Shown here: positions 7,001 through 15,089 of the stretch, one piece after another
How positions within the stretch are numbered: position 1 is the stretch's first letter
Layout of the letters: each line of letters begins with the position of its first letter
Source: CAYJLC01 sp964370735
Lineage (GTDB): Bacteria; Bacillota; Clostridia; Oscillospirales; Butyricicoccaceae
NCBI GenBank assembly: GCA_964370735.1
Contig: CAYJLC010000023.1
Span: 1 to 30,748 of the forward strand
Length of the DNA: 30,748 nt
Reading direction: 5' to 3'
The notes under the pieces: model-generated
The model's input: the letters and a program-made list of their open reading frames with translations, nothing else
Databases searched by the model: none
What the model was told of the DNA's origin: nothing
Position numbers and translations under genes: made by a program

Positions 7001-9337
7001 ATGAGCCCATCTTTGTCGCCAAATATTTTCGATTTAAACGATATTTTAAATAAAAGTTTTAGTGGATATGAAAATTTTTTCAAATCTATTTTTAATTTTT
7101 CACCATCAAGTCTTGTTTTATCAAACGAGGACGGTGAAATTCTATTTTGCAACGAAAATGCTTACTCAACCTTAGGTTGTAAAAGCTCACCTGAATTTGT
7201 GTCTAACTTTGCAAATTTAATGCCGGAATTTCAGCCAGATGGAACCCCTTCTAAAGACAGTTTCGAAAAATACATAAAATTAGCTTTAGAAAACGGTTCT
7301 GTTTCTCACGATTTTATGCACTTAACCATGAACGGCACACCTCTTCCTGCGAAAATTAAAACAATGAAACTCGATTATCTCGATAAAAACGGCAAAATTG
7401 TTTTGCTAACTTTTATCACTGATATTAGTGAATTTGTAAAAAAACAAGAAGCTGAACATAAATTTAACCAAAAAATGAATGCTATTTTAGACGCAGCACC
7501 TTTATGTGTTAATCTTTGGGACGAAAATTTGAATAACATAATGTGCAATGAGCAAGCTGTTTTGCTTTTCAACCTAAAAAATAGACAGGATTATCTTGAA
7601 AATCATATTAAACTATCGCCAAAATACCAGCCAGATGGTCGCCTTAGTGAAATAAGCATGAAACACCACTTGCTAGAAGCTTTTAGAACTGGTTATGTTA
7701 AATTTAATTGGCTTTATCAAGATTTAGAAGGAGAACCAATTCAAGCTGAAGTTATTTTAAATAAAATCGATATAAAAGATGACAATGGCAGAGAATTTGT
7801 AGCTGGTTTCACCCATGATTTGCGCCCTTGGCTTGCAGGCACTGACACCGAAATAACATTCGATGAATATTTCTTAGACGAAATTTCTGACAAAAGGCTA
7901 TTCAATGCACTTTCTGAACTATCAGACGAATTATATTTCGCTTTTGATATAAGAACTTCTATGATTCAATATTTCGGAAAAGGCATGGAATTATTCGGGC
8001 TAACTTCCGACAAACTTCGCTTTCCTGCCGTACTAATCAGCAGAGATAGAGTTCACAACGATGATTTAGACGATTTTCTGGAAATAGTCGACGGAATGAA
8101 AACTGGTGTATTTAAACCTGCTGACATTAGATTTAAAACGTCTGACGGCTCTTATAGATATTTCAGACTTATTTACAGAACTATTTTTGACAAAAACGGT
8201 AACCCTACATTCAGCGTAGGAAGGGCAGTAGATATGCACGAGCAAAAAGCTCTTGAAACTCGCTCTAAAACCGACCTTTTAACAAAATGCTATAATAAAC
8301 TTACAGCAGAAACTATGATTTCTGATATTATAAACCAATCTGCATCAAACAATCACGCACTATTTATAATAGATATCGACGATTTTAAGGCTGTAAACGA
8401 TAATCTTGGGCATTATTTCGGCGATATGGTTCTAAGTGATGTCGCGTATAATTTGCGTTCTTGCTTTAGAAATGCAGACGTTGTCGGTAGAATTGGTGGC
8501 GATGAATTTATCGTACTACTAAAAGATGTCGACGATATGAGCATCATTAAAAACAAGGCAGAAAAAATCGCTCACGCATTTAAACATACTTATTCTGGTG
8601 AAAATAATACTTATAAAATTTCTGGAAGTATCGGCGTTTCGCGTTTCCCACTAGACGGTTCAACTTATGAGGATTTATATAAAGCTGCCGATAAAGCACT
8701 TTATCAATCTAAGCTTCAAGGCAAAGATTGCTATACTTTTTATACAAAAGATTTGCTTGATGGCACTATGAAAAACCGAACTGTTTTAGAAAATGCAAAC
8801 CGAATTGCAAACTCATATTTCGATTCAGAACTTGTGTCTACTGTGTTCAACTTATTGTTCGAGGCTAAAAATATCAACCTTGCACTCGATGCCGTAATGC
8901 AATTTATTGGTATAAGAACAAACGCCGACAGATGTTACATTTTCGAAACTTTCGACGGCGGAGATACTTATGACAACACTCATGAATGGTGTAACATCAA
9001 TATAACTCCTGAAATTGATAATCTACAAGGTCTCACAAAAGAAGTTTTATACGATTTCTTTGCTAATGCAAATTCTGACGGTATTTTTTATAGCAATGAC
9101 CTTCGCGACCTAAAAGCCGACGGTGCTTATGAACTTATGAACGAACAAGGGATTAAATCTTTCCTTCATGTTCAACTATATGAAAAAGACTATTGTAAAA
9201 TCTTTTTAGGGCTAGATGATTGCACTAATACGCGTGTTTGGAACGAAAAAGAAATAAATAGCATACTTTATGCTGCAAAAATGATTTCGATTTTCCTACT
9301 TTCAGACTCTGGAAAAAACAGATTTGACAAAAAATAA
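7001..9337 (+). CDS. PAS-PAS-PAS-GGDEF-GAF diguanylate cyclase, cytoplasmic
   Basis: A 778-aa protein that should make c-di-GMP from two GTP. Three PAS-like sensor regions (about 25-140, 150-270 and 285-420) lead into a GGDEF domain starting at TDLLTKCYNKLTAE. The active site is intact, G499-G500-D501-E502-F503. Five residues before it is RNAD (490-493), the RxxD inhibitory site for product feedback. The last 165 or so residues resemble a GAF-type domain (ALDAVMQFIGIRTNADRCYI). There is no membrane segment, so the signal is intracellular. A TTG 15 nt upstream is in frame, but GGAGG overlaps it (6988-6992) and sits 8 nt before ATG 7001, which fixes the start. The cyclase and the phosphodiesterase at 10966 could act on one c-di-GMP pool. 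Confidence 0.93.
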   Translation: MSPSLSPNIFDLNDILNKSFSGYENFFKSIFNFSPSSLVLSNEDGEILFCNENAYSTLGCKSSPEFVSNFANLMPEFQPDGTPSKDSFEKYIKLALENGSVSHDFMHLTMNGTPLPAKIKTMKLDYLDKNGKIVLLTFITDISEFVKKQEAEHKFNQKMNAILDAAPLCVNLWDENLNNIMCNEQAVLLFNLKNRQDYLENHIKLSPKYQPDGRLSEISMKHHLLEAFRTGYVKFNWLYQDLEGEPIQAEVILNKIDIKDDNGREFVAGFTHDLRPWLAGTDTEITFDEYFLDEISDKRLFNALSELSDELYFAFDIRTSMIQYFGKGMELFGLTSDKLRFPAVLISRDRVHNDDLDDFLEIVDGMKTGVFKPADIRFKTSDGSYRYFRLIYRTIFDKNGNPTFSVGRAVDMHEQKALETRSKTDLLTKCYNKLTAETMISDIINQSASNNHALFIIDIDDFKAVNDNLGHYFGDMVLSDVAYNLRSCFRNADVVGRIGGDEFIVLLKDVDDMSIIKNKAEKIAHAFKHTYSGENNTYKISGSIGVSRFPLDGSTYEDLYKAADKALYQSKLQGKDCYTFYTKDLLDGTMKNRTVLENANRIANSYFDSELVSTVFNLLFEAKNINLALDAVMQFIGIRTNADRCYIFETFDGGDTYDNTHEWCNINITPEIDNLQGLTKEVLYDFFANANSDGIFYSNDLRDLKADGAYELMNEQGIKSFLHVQLYEKDYCKIFLGLDDCTNTRVWNEKEINSILYAAKMISIFLLSDSGKNRFDKK

Positions 9338-9343
9338 AACATT

Positions 9344-9377
9344 CCCCTTAAACTTGGTTTTAACCGAATTTAAGGGG
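9344..9377. terminator. Intrinsic terminator between the cyclase gene and deoC
   Basis: Arms CCCCTTAAA and TTTAAGGGG (9 bp) enclose a 16-nt loop and are followed on the plus strand by seven T residues. It ends the cyclase transcript and, with a T-rich tract on the other strand, probably that of deoC as well. Confidence 0.85.
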
Positions 9378-9383
9378 ATTTTT

Positions 9384-10049
9384 TTAATATACGCTTGCAT
9401 CATCGTCTAATGATTTTGCAAGTTTTATTATTTTGCTAGTACCAAGTCTGCTTGCACCAAGATTAATAAATTTTTTCGCATCTTCGATAGACGAAATGCC
9501 TCCCGCTGCTTTAATTTTAACATTTTCACCGATATTTTCTGCAAATAAAGCTACATCTTCAAATGTCGCACCTGATTTTGAAAATCCAGTCGACGTTTTT
9601 ATAAAATCAGCGCCAGCCTTTGTAACAATATCGCACATCTTAATTTTTTCTTCGTCTGTTAAAAGGCAAGTTTCAATGATTACTTTTAATATTTTTCCTT
9701 TGCAAGCCTCTTTAATACTTGAAATTTCACTCTCTATTTCATCGTAATTCCTATCTTTTAACCAGCCGATATTTATCACCATATCAATCTCGTCTGCGCC
9801 ATTCATAATAGCATCTTCTGTTTCAAAAACTTTCACTTTCGTGGTATTATATCCGTTTGGAAATCCAATTACTGTGCATATATCTATCTTGCCACCTGCA
9901 TAAAGTGATGCTTTTTTCACAAAAGACGGTGGAATACACACCGAGGCTACTTTATATTTTATAGCATCGTCTATAATGTCTTTTATCTCAGCAAAAGTTG
10001 CCGTTTGCAAAAGCAAAGTATGGTCAACTTTGTTTAAAATTTCATTCAT
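9384..10049 (-). CDS. deoC: Deoxyribose-phosphate aldolase
   Basis: A 221-aa class I aldolase that splits 2-deoxyribose 5-phosphate into acetaldehyde and glyceraldehyde 3-phosphate. The Schiff-base lysine is K151 in FIKTSTGF. Other family signatures are DHTLL near the N-terminus, GADEIDMVINIG, the second conserved lysine in KAAGGI, and the phosphate-binding GASRLGTS near the end. Length is normal for the family. Its ATG overlaps the TAA stop of the upstream udp gene by one base (TAATG), a sign of translational coupling. The pair channels nucleoside deoxyribose into glycolysis, although the phosphopentomutase needed between them is not encoded in this window. Confidence 0.97.
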   Translation of the reverse strand: MNEILNKVDHTLLLQTATFAEIKDIIDDAIKYKVASVCIPPSFVKKASLYAGGKIDICTVIGFPNGYNTTKVKVFETEDAIMNGADEIDMVINIGWLKDRNYDEIESEISSIKEACKGKILKVIIETCLLTDEEKIKMCDIVTKAGADFIKTSTGFSKSGATFEDVALFAENIGENVKIKAAGGISSIEDAKKFINLGASRLGTSKIIKLAKSLDDDASVY

Positions 10050-10837
10050 TACTCTCTCACTCCATCTTCTTTAATCAAAATTCTCAGTGCCTCAACAGCC
10101 ATTTTTATGGCAGGCTCAGTGTCATGAACTATCGGGTTATGAAAATCTCTTTTTGCACGTTCTTGATTGCCTACTACTAGAAAATTCGACCCTACGCGCA
10201 CCTTTAAATAACTACCCACGATAAACAATGCTGCCGATTCCATTTCCGATGCCTTGCAACCCATTTTAAGCCACGCTTCCCATTTATTTTCCAGCTCATA
10301 GCTCACAGGTTTAATGCTCGGAGAATGTTGTCCATAAAATGAATCTTTGCACTGAACAACGCCCACATGATAATTATATCCCAATTTTTTTGCCGATTTT
10401 ACAAGTGCATTTGTCACCTCTAAATCTGCGATAGCAGGGTATTCTATCGGCGCATATTCTTTGCTCGTGCCCTCATTTCTAATAGCACCTGTCGCAATGA
10501 CAATATCGCCACCTTTAACATCTAAATCCATCCCACCAGAGCTCCCTACACGAATAAATGTGTCTGCACCGCATTTTACAAGTTCCTCAAGGGCAATAGC
10601 CGCCGATGGTCCTCCGATACCTGTCGAAGTAACACTGACTTTCACTCCGTCTAGATATCCCGTATAAGTCACATATTCCCTACTATCTGCCACTAAAGTA
10701 GCATTTTCAAAATGTTTTGCGATTTTTTCACATCTTTTTGGGTCACCAGGTAAAATTACATATTTACCAACATCGCCTTCTCGTAAATTTATATGATATT
10801 GCAAGCCTTCTTCGCTAGAATAATTATACTTTTGCAT
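10049..10837 (-). CDS. udp: Uridine phosphorylase (nucleoside phosphorylase family 1)
   Basis: A 262-aa phosphorylase that splits uridine, and often deoxyuridine, with phosphate into base and pentose 1-phosphate. Visible motifs are the phosphate-binding VILPGDPKR, STGIGGPSAAIALEEL, the signature FIRVGSSGG, the uracil-pocket region KDSFYGQHSP, and ASEMESAALF, whose glutamates bind the ribose. The FYGQHSP stretch favours uridine over purine nucleosides. The start is supported by AAGGAGG. It is first in the two-gene operon with deoC, so it likely supplies the sugar moiety. Uridine rather than another nucleoside is likely but not certain. Confidence 0.93.
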   Translation of the reverse strand: MQKYNYSSEEGLQYHINLREGDVGKYVILPGDPKRCEKIAKHFENATLVADSREYVTYTGYLDGVKVSVTSTGIGGPSAAIALEELVKCGADTFIRVGSSGGMDLDVKGGDIVIATGAIRNEGTSKEYAPIEYPAIADLEVTNALVKSAKKLGYNYHVGVVQCKDSFYGQHSPSIKPVSYELENKWEAWLKMGCKASEMESAALFIVGSYLKVRVGSNFLVVGNQERAKRDFHNPIVHDTEPAIKMAVEALRILIKEDGVRE

Positions 10838-10864
10838 ATTGCCCTCCTTAGATTTCTTTATTTT

Positions 10865-10893
10865 ATGATAACATAATTAAATAATTACGTCTA
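10865..10893 (-). promoter_or_regulatory. Probable promoter of udp-deoC
   Basis: On the minus strand, TAGACG (10888-10893), 17 bp, and TATCAT (10865-10870) with an upstream TGT extended -10. The -35 matches consensus at four of six positions, so the call is moderate. I see no clear CytR- or DeoR-type operator. Confidence 0.5.
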
Positions 10894-10929
10894 TTGATTT
10901 TTATAACAAAACCGAATTTATATGAGTAA

Positions 10930-10958
10930 AAAAAGTCGATGCTGTGCACCGACTTTTT
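10930..10958 (-). terminator. Intrinsic terminator of the EAL phosphodiesterase gene
   Basis: A 13-bp stem (AAAAAGTCGGTGC with GCATCGACTTTTT on the minus strand, one G-U pair) with a 3-nt loop, continuing into a T run. It begins 7 nt after the stop codon. Confidence 0.88.
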
Positions 10959-10965
10959 AAATAAA

Positions 10966-13890
10966 TTATTTATCTAGTTGTAGATTATATTTTTTATCGC
11001 TAACCACAATATCTAAAAACTCGCTTTGTGATATTGGTCTGTCGAAATAATATCCCTGTGCATAATCACAACAAATACCTTTTAACCAAAGTGCCTGCGA
11101 AAATGTTTCAACACCTTCGGCTACAACTTTCATATCTAAGTGTTTTGCCATTCTTATCACATCAGAAACTATTATTCTCGCACTATTTGTTTGTGCATTC
11201 TCGTCTTCGCCTTCATTAATATCGAAAAATGCCTTGTCTAATTTTAAAATATCAGCTTGGATTGCGCTTAATCTATTAAGTGACGAAACACCTGCTCCGA
11301 AGTCATCAATCGAAATTATAAATCCTAATTTTTTAAGACTTCTAACTTTTTCAAGGAATGTTCCCTCATTTCTAACAACAGCACTTTCTGTTATCTCAAA
11401 TTCAATATCCGAAGGTTCGATATCATATTTTTCAATAAGTTTCTTGATTTTATCTTCTATATGTGGATTTACAACCGAGAAAGTCGATAAATTTACAGAA
11501 ATTCTAGGAAGATTTTTGCGATAATGTATATTTATAAATTTACATACTTCCTCAAAAACATACATATCTAGCGTTGTGATAAATCCATTTTCTTCAAAAA
11601 TAGGTATAAATGAATCCGGATAAATCGTGCCACCTGATTTTGGATGCCAACGCACAAGCGCCTCAGCACCTCCTAATTTCAATGTCTTAAAGTCTACTTT
11701 CGGCTGGAATACCACGACAAATTCTTTGTCTAAAATCGCTTGTTCCATCCTAAATGTAACATTCACTTTATCTTCATAATATTTTTCCATTTGAGCATCG
11801 AATGTAGAAAAAGTGGTTTCGTGGCTAGTTTTATTAGATATTCTAGCGTTGTCTGCCTTCCCTATAATCGATGATGATTTTTCACTAGGATTATTTATTA
11901 TAAAATTACCAAATGACATCGATATGTGATATCCATCACCCAAAACTTCTTTTAAATTCGGAACAATATATTCATTATAAATCTCTTTTAAAGTTCCCCC
12001 TTCATCTACTTTTCTCAAAATAAGGAATTGGTCTGCGGTTCTTCTTGTAATAATCGCTCCTGTGTCTTTTAAAGCAGATTTTAATGCATTTGTTATCCCC
12101 ATAATAACTTCATTTCCACATGCACTGCTAAAATGTGTGTTTATTGTTTTAAACATATCTACATCAAAAGAAATAACTTCGTATTCATTTGCTTTAACAG
12201 AGCCTTTCATAGAGCCTACACATTCTCTAAACTTATTAAATGCCATAAGCCCTGTCAGCGCATCTGTTTCGTAAGCGGCAGCAAGTTCCTTTCTTCTGTT
12301 CATTTGCAAATATAGTACAAAAGCTAAAAAACCTACCCCTATTAATAAAGCTATCGTACAATACACATACCAATATTTCATTATCATATCAAAAAAGCCT
12401 ATTTCGGGATGATAGGAGTTTGAATGTGAATAAAAAATCGTTGAATATTCATCTTCTGATACATTATCAAGCATAATATTTAATATTGGTAAATAAGTAT
12501 CTGAAACTTCGTTATTCACATAAATTTTCATGGGAATTTCAACCGATGTCTTCATCGATACAAAATCGGTGTTATCAAGATATAATTGCGAATATGTAAT
12601 AGTATTGTCTGAAATAAGTGCAATATCAACATCTCCGTCTTCTAAACCATCGAGAACTTCGTCTACCGAATCATAAAAAACAAATTCTACATCTGGATAA
12701 TAGTATAAAATATTGCTATAACTAATCGAAATAAATTTCAACATTCCAACTTTTAATTCTTTTTCAAACAATTCTACTGCGTGTGTTATTTCTTTTTGGT
12801 CATCCTTATTTACAAGCGCCCACATAGTCCTTGTATAAAAATTATCTGTTGTAGAGAAATCATAAAATTCATCTGAACCATTTCCAAAGAGAGTTAAAAG
12901 CATATCATATTCTTCATAAACTTCCTTCTCATCTTCTATTTTATATGGATGATAATTTACCTCAAAATCATATAACTCTGCAAAATTATTGAAAGTTTCT
13001 ATCATAGCGCCTGCTGGATTTCCATTTTCATCGGTGTAAGAAACCGGTCTATATCCTTCTATATAACCAACTTCAATCGGTCTTTCGCGAAGTGCTTCTA
13101 CCTCACTTGGCGAAAGCGAGCGATGATTTAACTCTACATCTGTTGCAACATATTTTTCTTCTAATTCATGAAAAAAATTACCCTCAGTTACGACTAATTG
13201 ATAAAAAATATTATCTAATTTTTCCATAAGCTCTGGATTTTCTTTGCTAGACATCATATAAAAGTGATACACGCCTAAATTCAGCACATTTTTCATACCT
13301 TGAACTTCATCATTTTGCGCATAAGAAATATAAAAATCAGCTTCTAACTCCATAAATTCTGTTATCGAACCATAAACATATTCAACCGAAATATTGTTTT
13401 TTTCACAATAAATTTCAAAGTTTTCTTGTGCTGGATTGTCAGGATACGTCGCAACTGTTTTTCCGTCTATCGCCGAAGGGTCGTTGTATAAAATATCATG
13501 GTCATCTGTAACTAAAATCGATGTGGTTTTCGACAGCGGATTTTCAGAAAACAAAACTCGCTCTTTTCGCTCGTCCGACCTTACAAGAAACCCTGCGGTG
13601 TCTACTAAACCATCTTCAATTGCCTCTATTAAATCTCCCTTAACCTCCACATATTGAAACTCAAAATTGCTTATTTCTTCAATTTTTTCAAAAATTTCAT
13701 AGCCTATACCTTTATTATTTGTGCTACTCATATTACTAATAAATGTGCCTTGTGACGAGTCATAACCAACTTTCACTATTTGTGTAGCCCCGTTTTTATT
13801 ATCTCCAAACGCTTGTGCCCCACCATAGGACGCCACAAAACAAATTACAAATAATGTAATCATCAGGTAGGATAGTTTTTTAATTTTCAT
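10966..13890 (-). CDS. Membrane c-di-GMP phosphodiesterase: two solute-binding-like domains, degenerate GGDEF, EAL
   Basis: A 974-aa sensor enzyme. An N-terminal signal or anchor helix (about 5-28) precedes two type-3 solute-binding-like domains (about 35-265 and 268-495), which should lie outside the cell. A membrane helix follows (about 506-530, CTIALLIGVGFLAFVLYL). The GGDEF domain is degenerate: the signature reads TADQF at 618-622 and cannot be catalytic. The EAL domain (about 710-960) keeps the residues for c-di-GMP hydrolysis: E743 in EALVRW, the N of SVNLS, E of FEITES, DDFGAG, K of LKLDKAF and EGVE. Its likely output is pGpG and lower c-di-GMP in response to an external amino acid or similar small ligand. 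The start is set by GGAGG. It has its own promoter and terminator. Confidence 0.94.
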   Translation of the reverse strand: MKIKKLSYLMITLFVICFVASYGGAQAFGDNKNGATQIVKVGYDSSQGTFISNMSSTNNKGIGYEIFEKIEEISNFEFQYVEVKGDLIEAIEDGLVDTAGFLVRSDERKERVLFSENPLSKTTSILVTDDHDILYNDPSAIDGKTVATYPDNPAQENFEIYCEKNNISVEYVYGSITEFMELEADFYISYAQNDEVQGMKNVLNLGVYHFYMMSSKENPELMEKLDNIFYQLVVTEGNFFHELEEKYVATDVELNHRSLSPSEVEALRERPIEVGYIEGYRPVSYTDENGNPAGAMIETFNNFAELYDFEVNYHPYKIEDEKEVYEEYDMLLTLFGNGSDEFYDFSTTDNFYTRTMWALVNKDDQKEITHAVELFEKELKVGMLKFISISYSNILYYYPDVEFVFYDSVDEVLDGLEDGDVDIALISDNTITYSQLYLDNTDFVSMKTSVEIPMKIYVNNEVSDTYLPILNIMLDNVSEDEYSTIFYSHSNSYHPEIGFFDMIMKYWYVYCTIALLIGVGFLAFVLYLQMNRRKELAAAYETDALTGLMAFNKFRECVGSMKGSVKANEYEVISFDVDMFKTINTHFSSACGNEVIMGITNALKSALKDTGAIITRRTADQFLILRKVDEGGTLKEIYNEYIVPNLKEVLGDGYHISMSFGNFIINNPSEKSSSIIGKADNARISNKTSHETTFSTFDAQMEKYYEDKVNVTFRMEQAILDKEFVVVFQPKVDFKTLKLGGAEALVRWHPKSGGTIYPDSFIPIFEENGFITTLDMYVFEEVCKFINIHYRKNLPRISVNLSTFSVVNPHIEDKIKKLIEKYDIEPSDIEFEITESAVVRNEGTFLEKVRSLKKLGFIISIDDFGAGVSSLNRLSAIQADILKLDKAFFDINEGEDENAQTNSARIIVSDVIRMAKHLDMKVVAEGVETFSQALWLKGICCDYAQGYYFDRPISQSEFLDIVVSDKKYNLQLDK

Positions 13891-13959
13891 CTTAATTCCT
13901 CCGAATTTTTTCTCACTAAACCTAATACAATTTGTAAATGTTACATCTTATATACTGTA

Positions 13960-13988
13960 ATTATACATCCACCGTAATGCAAATGCAA
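13960..13988 (-). promoter_or_regulatory. SigA-type promoter of the EAL phosphodiesterase gene
   Basis: On the minus strand, TTGCAT (13983-13988), 17 bp, then a perfect TATAAT (13960-13965). It leaves a leader of about 60 nt before the ATG at 13890. Confidence 0.7.
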
Positions 13989-14388
13989 TTAACAATATGT
14001 AAAGTTACAAAATCTTAATTAAAAAAGATTTGCACTTTCATTAACGAAAGTTAAGCTTTAAAAATTAAAAAACACTAATCTAAATAGTAGTATTTTTCAC
14101 GATTAATTATGTCCTTTTTTTTAATTTTACTAATAAAACAAAAAGTTTTGAAAGTTATAAACCAATAACAGTAATTTCTTTTTTAGGCTCAAAATCTTAA
14201 AATTTTCCAGCAAAAAAATTAAATTTCAAAACCGAAAGTTTTGTCGAAATTTGTAAAATTTTAGCGAATTATTTAGACTCTGTATATTCTATCGTGACAT
14301 ATCAAATATTATTATCTAAAGAAACTCCCTATATGACTAAAGCTTATTTGCTAAAATCAGATAGGAAGTTTTCACGATTTAATTTTTT
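13989..14388. other. AT-rich non-coding spacer with small inverted repeats
   Basis: I find no gene here. It holds a perfect 6-bp stem at 14034-14051 (ACTTTC/GAAAGT), a compound inverted repeat at 14221-14252 (AAATTT CAAAAC ... GTTTTG tcg AAATTT), and three copies of GAAAGTT spread over 14046-14240. At about 14319-14373, just beyond the stop of the MgtC gene, is a long but imperfect stem (GAAACTCCCTAT near GATAGGAAGTTTTC). It has only a short T run on the minus strand, so it is at best a weak terminator. A 21-codon plus-strand frame at 14332 has no ribosome binding site. Confidence 0.5.
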
Positions 14389-15075
14389 CTACACATAAAC
14401 TTTATGTGCAAAGTCAACTTCATCTAGCTTTGATAAATCACGAATAATTTCATCAGAAGATATTTTATCTTTAACTTTTATAGTTAGTTCAAAACCTAAT
14501 GCAGACTCTGAGGCTTTAGGTTTTACAGAGTTTAAATTTAGGATATAAATGTCATGAGATTTGAAATAGTTAGTTAAAATGCATACTTTGCTAGCATCGT
14601 TCATTTCAAGGTAGATATCTACAAAATGGCATTTTTCTCTATATTTTCTGTCAACAATTTTCAAAACTCTTAAAAGAATTACGGTGAAAACACACGCCGT
14701 TATTCCACCTATATAAAATCCTATTCCAAGAGAAAGACCAATAATTCCACAAGTCCAAAGTGCCGCTGCCGTTGTAAGACCTCGAACTTTTTGGCTACCC
14801 GAAGTAATAATTGCCCCCGCTCCTAAAAAACCAATTCCACTAACAACTTGTGCGCCAAGTCTAGCAACATCGGTAGTACCAGGGAAGTTTAAGTAAATAT
14901 AATTGCCCAAAATCATAACAAGAGTTGCACCAAGACACACCATAGAATGCGTTCTAAATCCTGCCGACCTTGTGCTATGTTCACGCTCAATGCCTATAAG
15001 TCCGCCTGCAATAATTGCGATAATTAATCTAAATATTATAGAGATATAATTAAAACCTGTAAGAATTTCAATCAT
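14389..15075 (-). CDS. MgtC/SapB-family membrane protein
   Basis: A 228-aa protein. The N-terminal half is the MgtC domain, four or five membrane helices with the signatures GGLIGIEREH, GFRTHSMVCLGA, RLGAQVVSGIGFLGAGAI and VRGLTTAAALW. The hydrophilic C-terminal part (about 145-228) is an ACT-like regulatory domain, present in longer members. MgtC of pathogens helps survival at low Mg2+ and modulates ATP synthase; the role of clostridial homologues is not settled. Here it is the last gene of the sugar operon, 14 nt after the phosphohexomutase gene and with its own strong GGAGGTG site. That placement hints at a link with phosphate or Mg2+ balance during sugar metabolism, which is inference. 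Confidence 0.93.
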   Translation of the reverse strand: MIEILTGFNYISIIFRLIIAIIAGGLIGIEREHSTRSAGFRTHSMVCLGATLVMILGNYIYLNFPGTTDVARLGAQVVSGIGFLGAGAIITSGSQKVRGLTTAAALWTCGIIGLSLGIGFYIGGITACVFTVILLRVLKIVDRKYREKCHFVDIYLEMNDASKVCILTNYFKSHDIYILNLNSVKPKASESALGFELTIKVKDKISSDEIIRDLSKLDEVDFAHKVYV

Positions 15076-15089
15076 AAAATCACCTCCAC

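Noticed and set aside
14332..14397. Small plus-strand gene of 21 codons
   Set aside because: No ribosome binding site, it lies within an imperfect hairpin and it overlaps the end of the MgtC gene.
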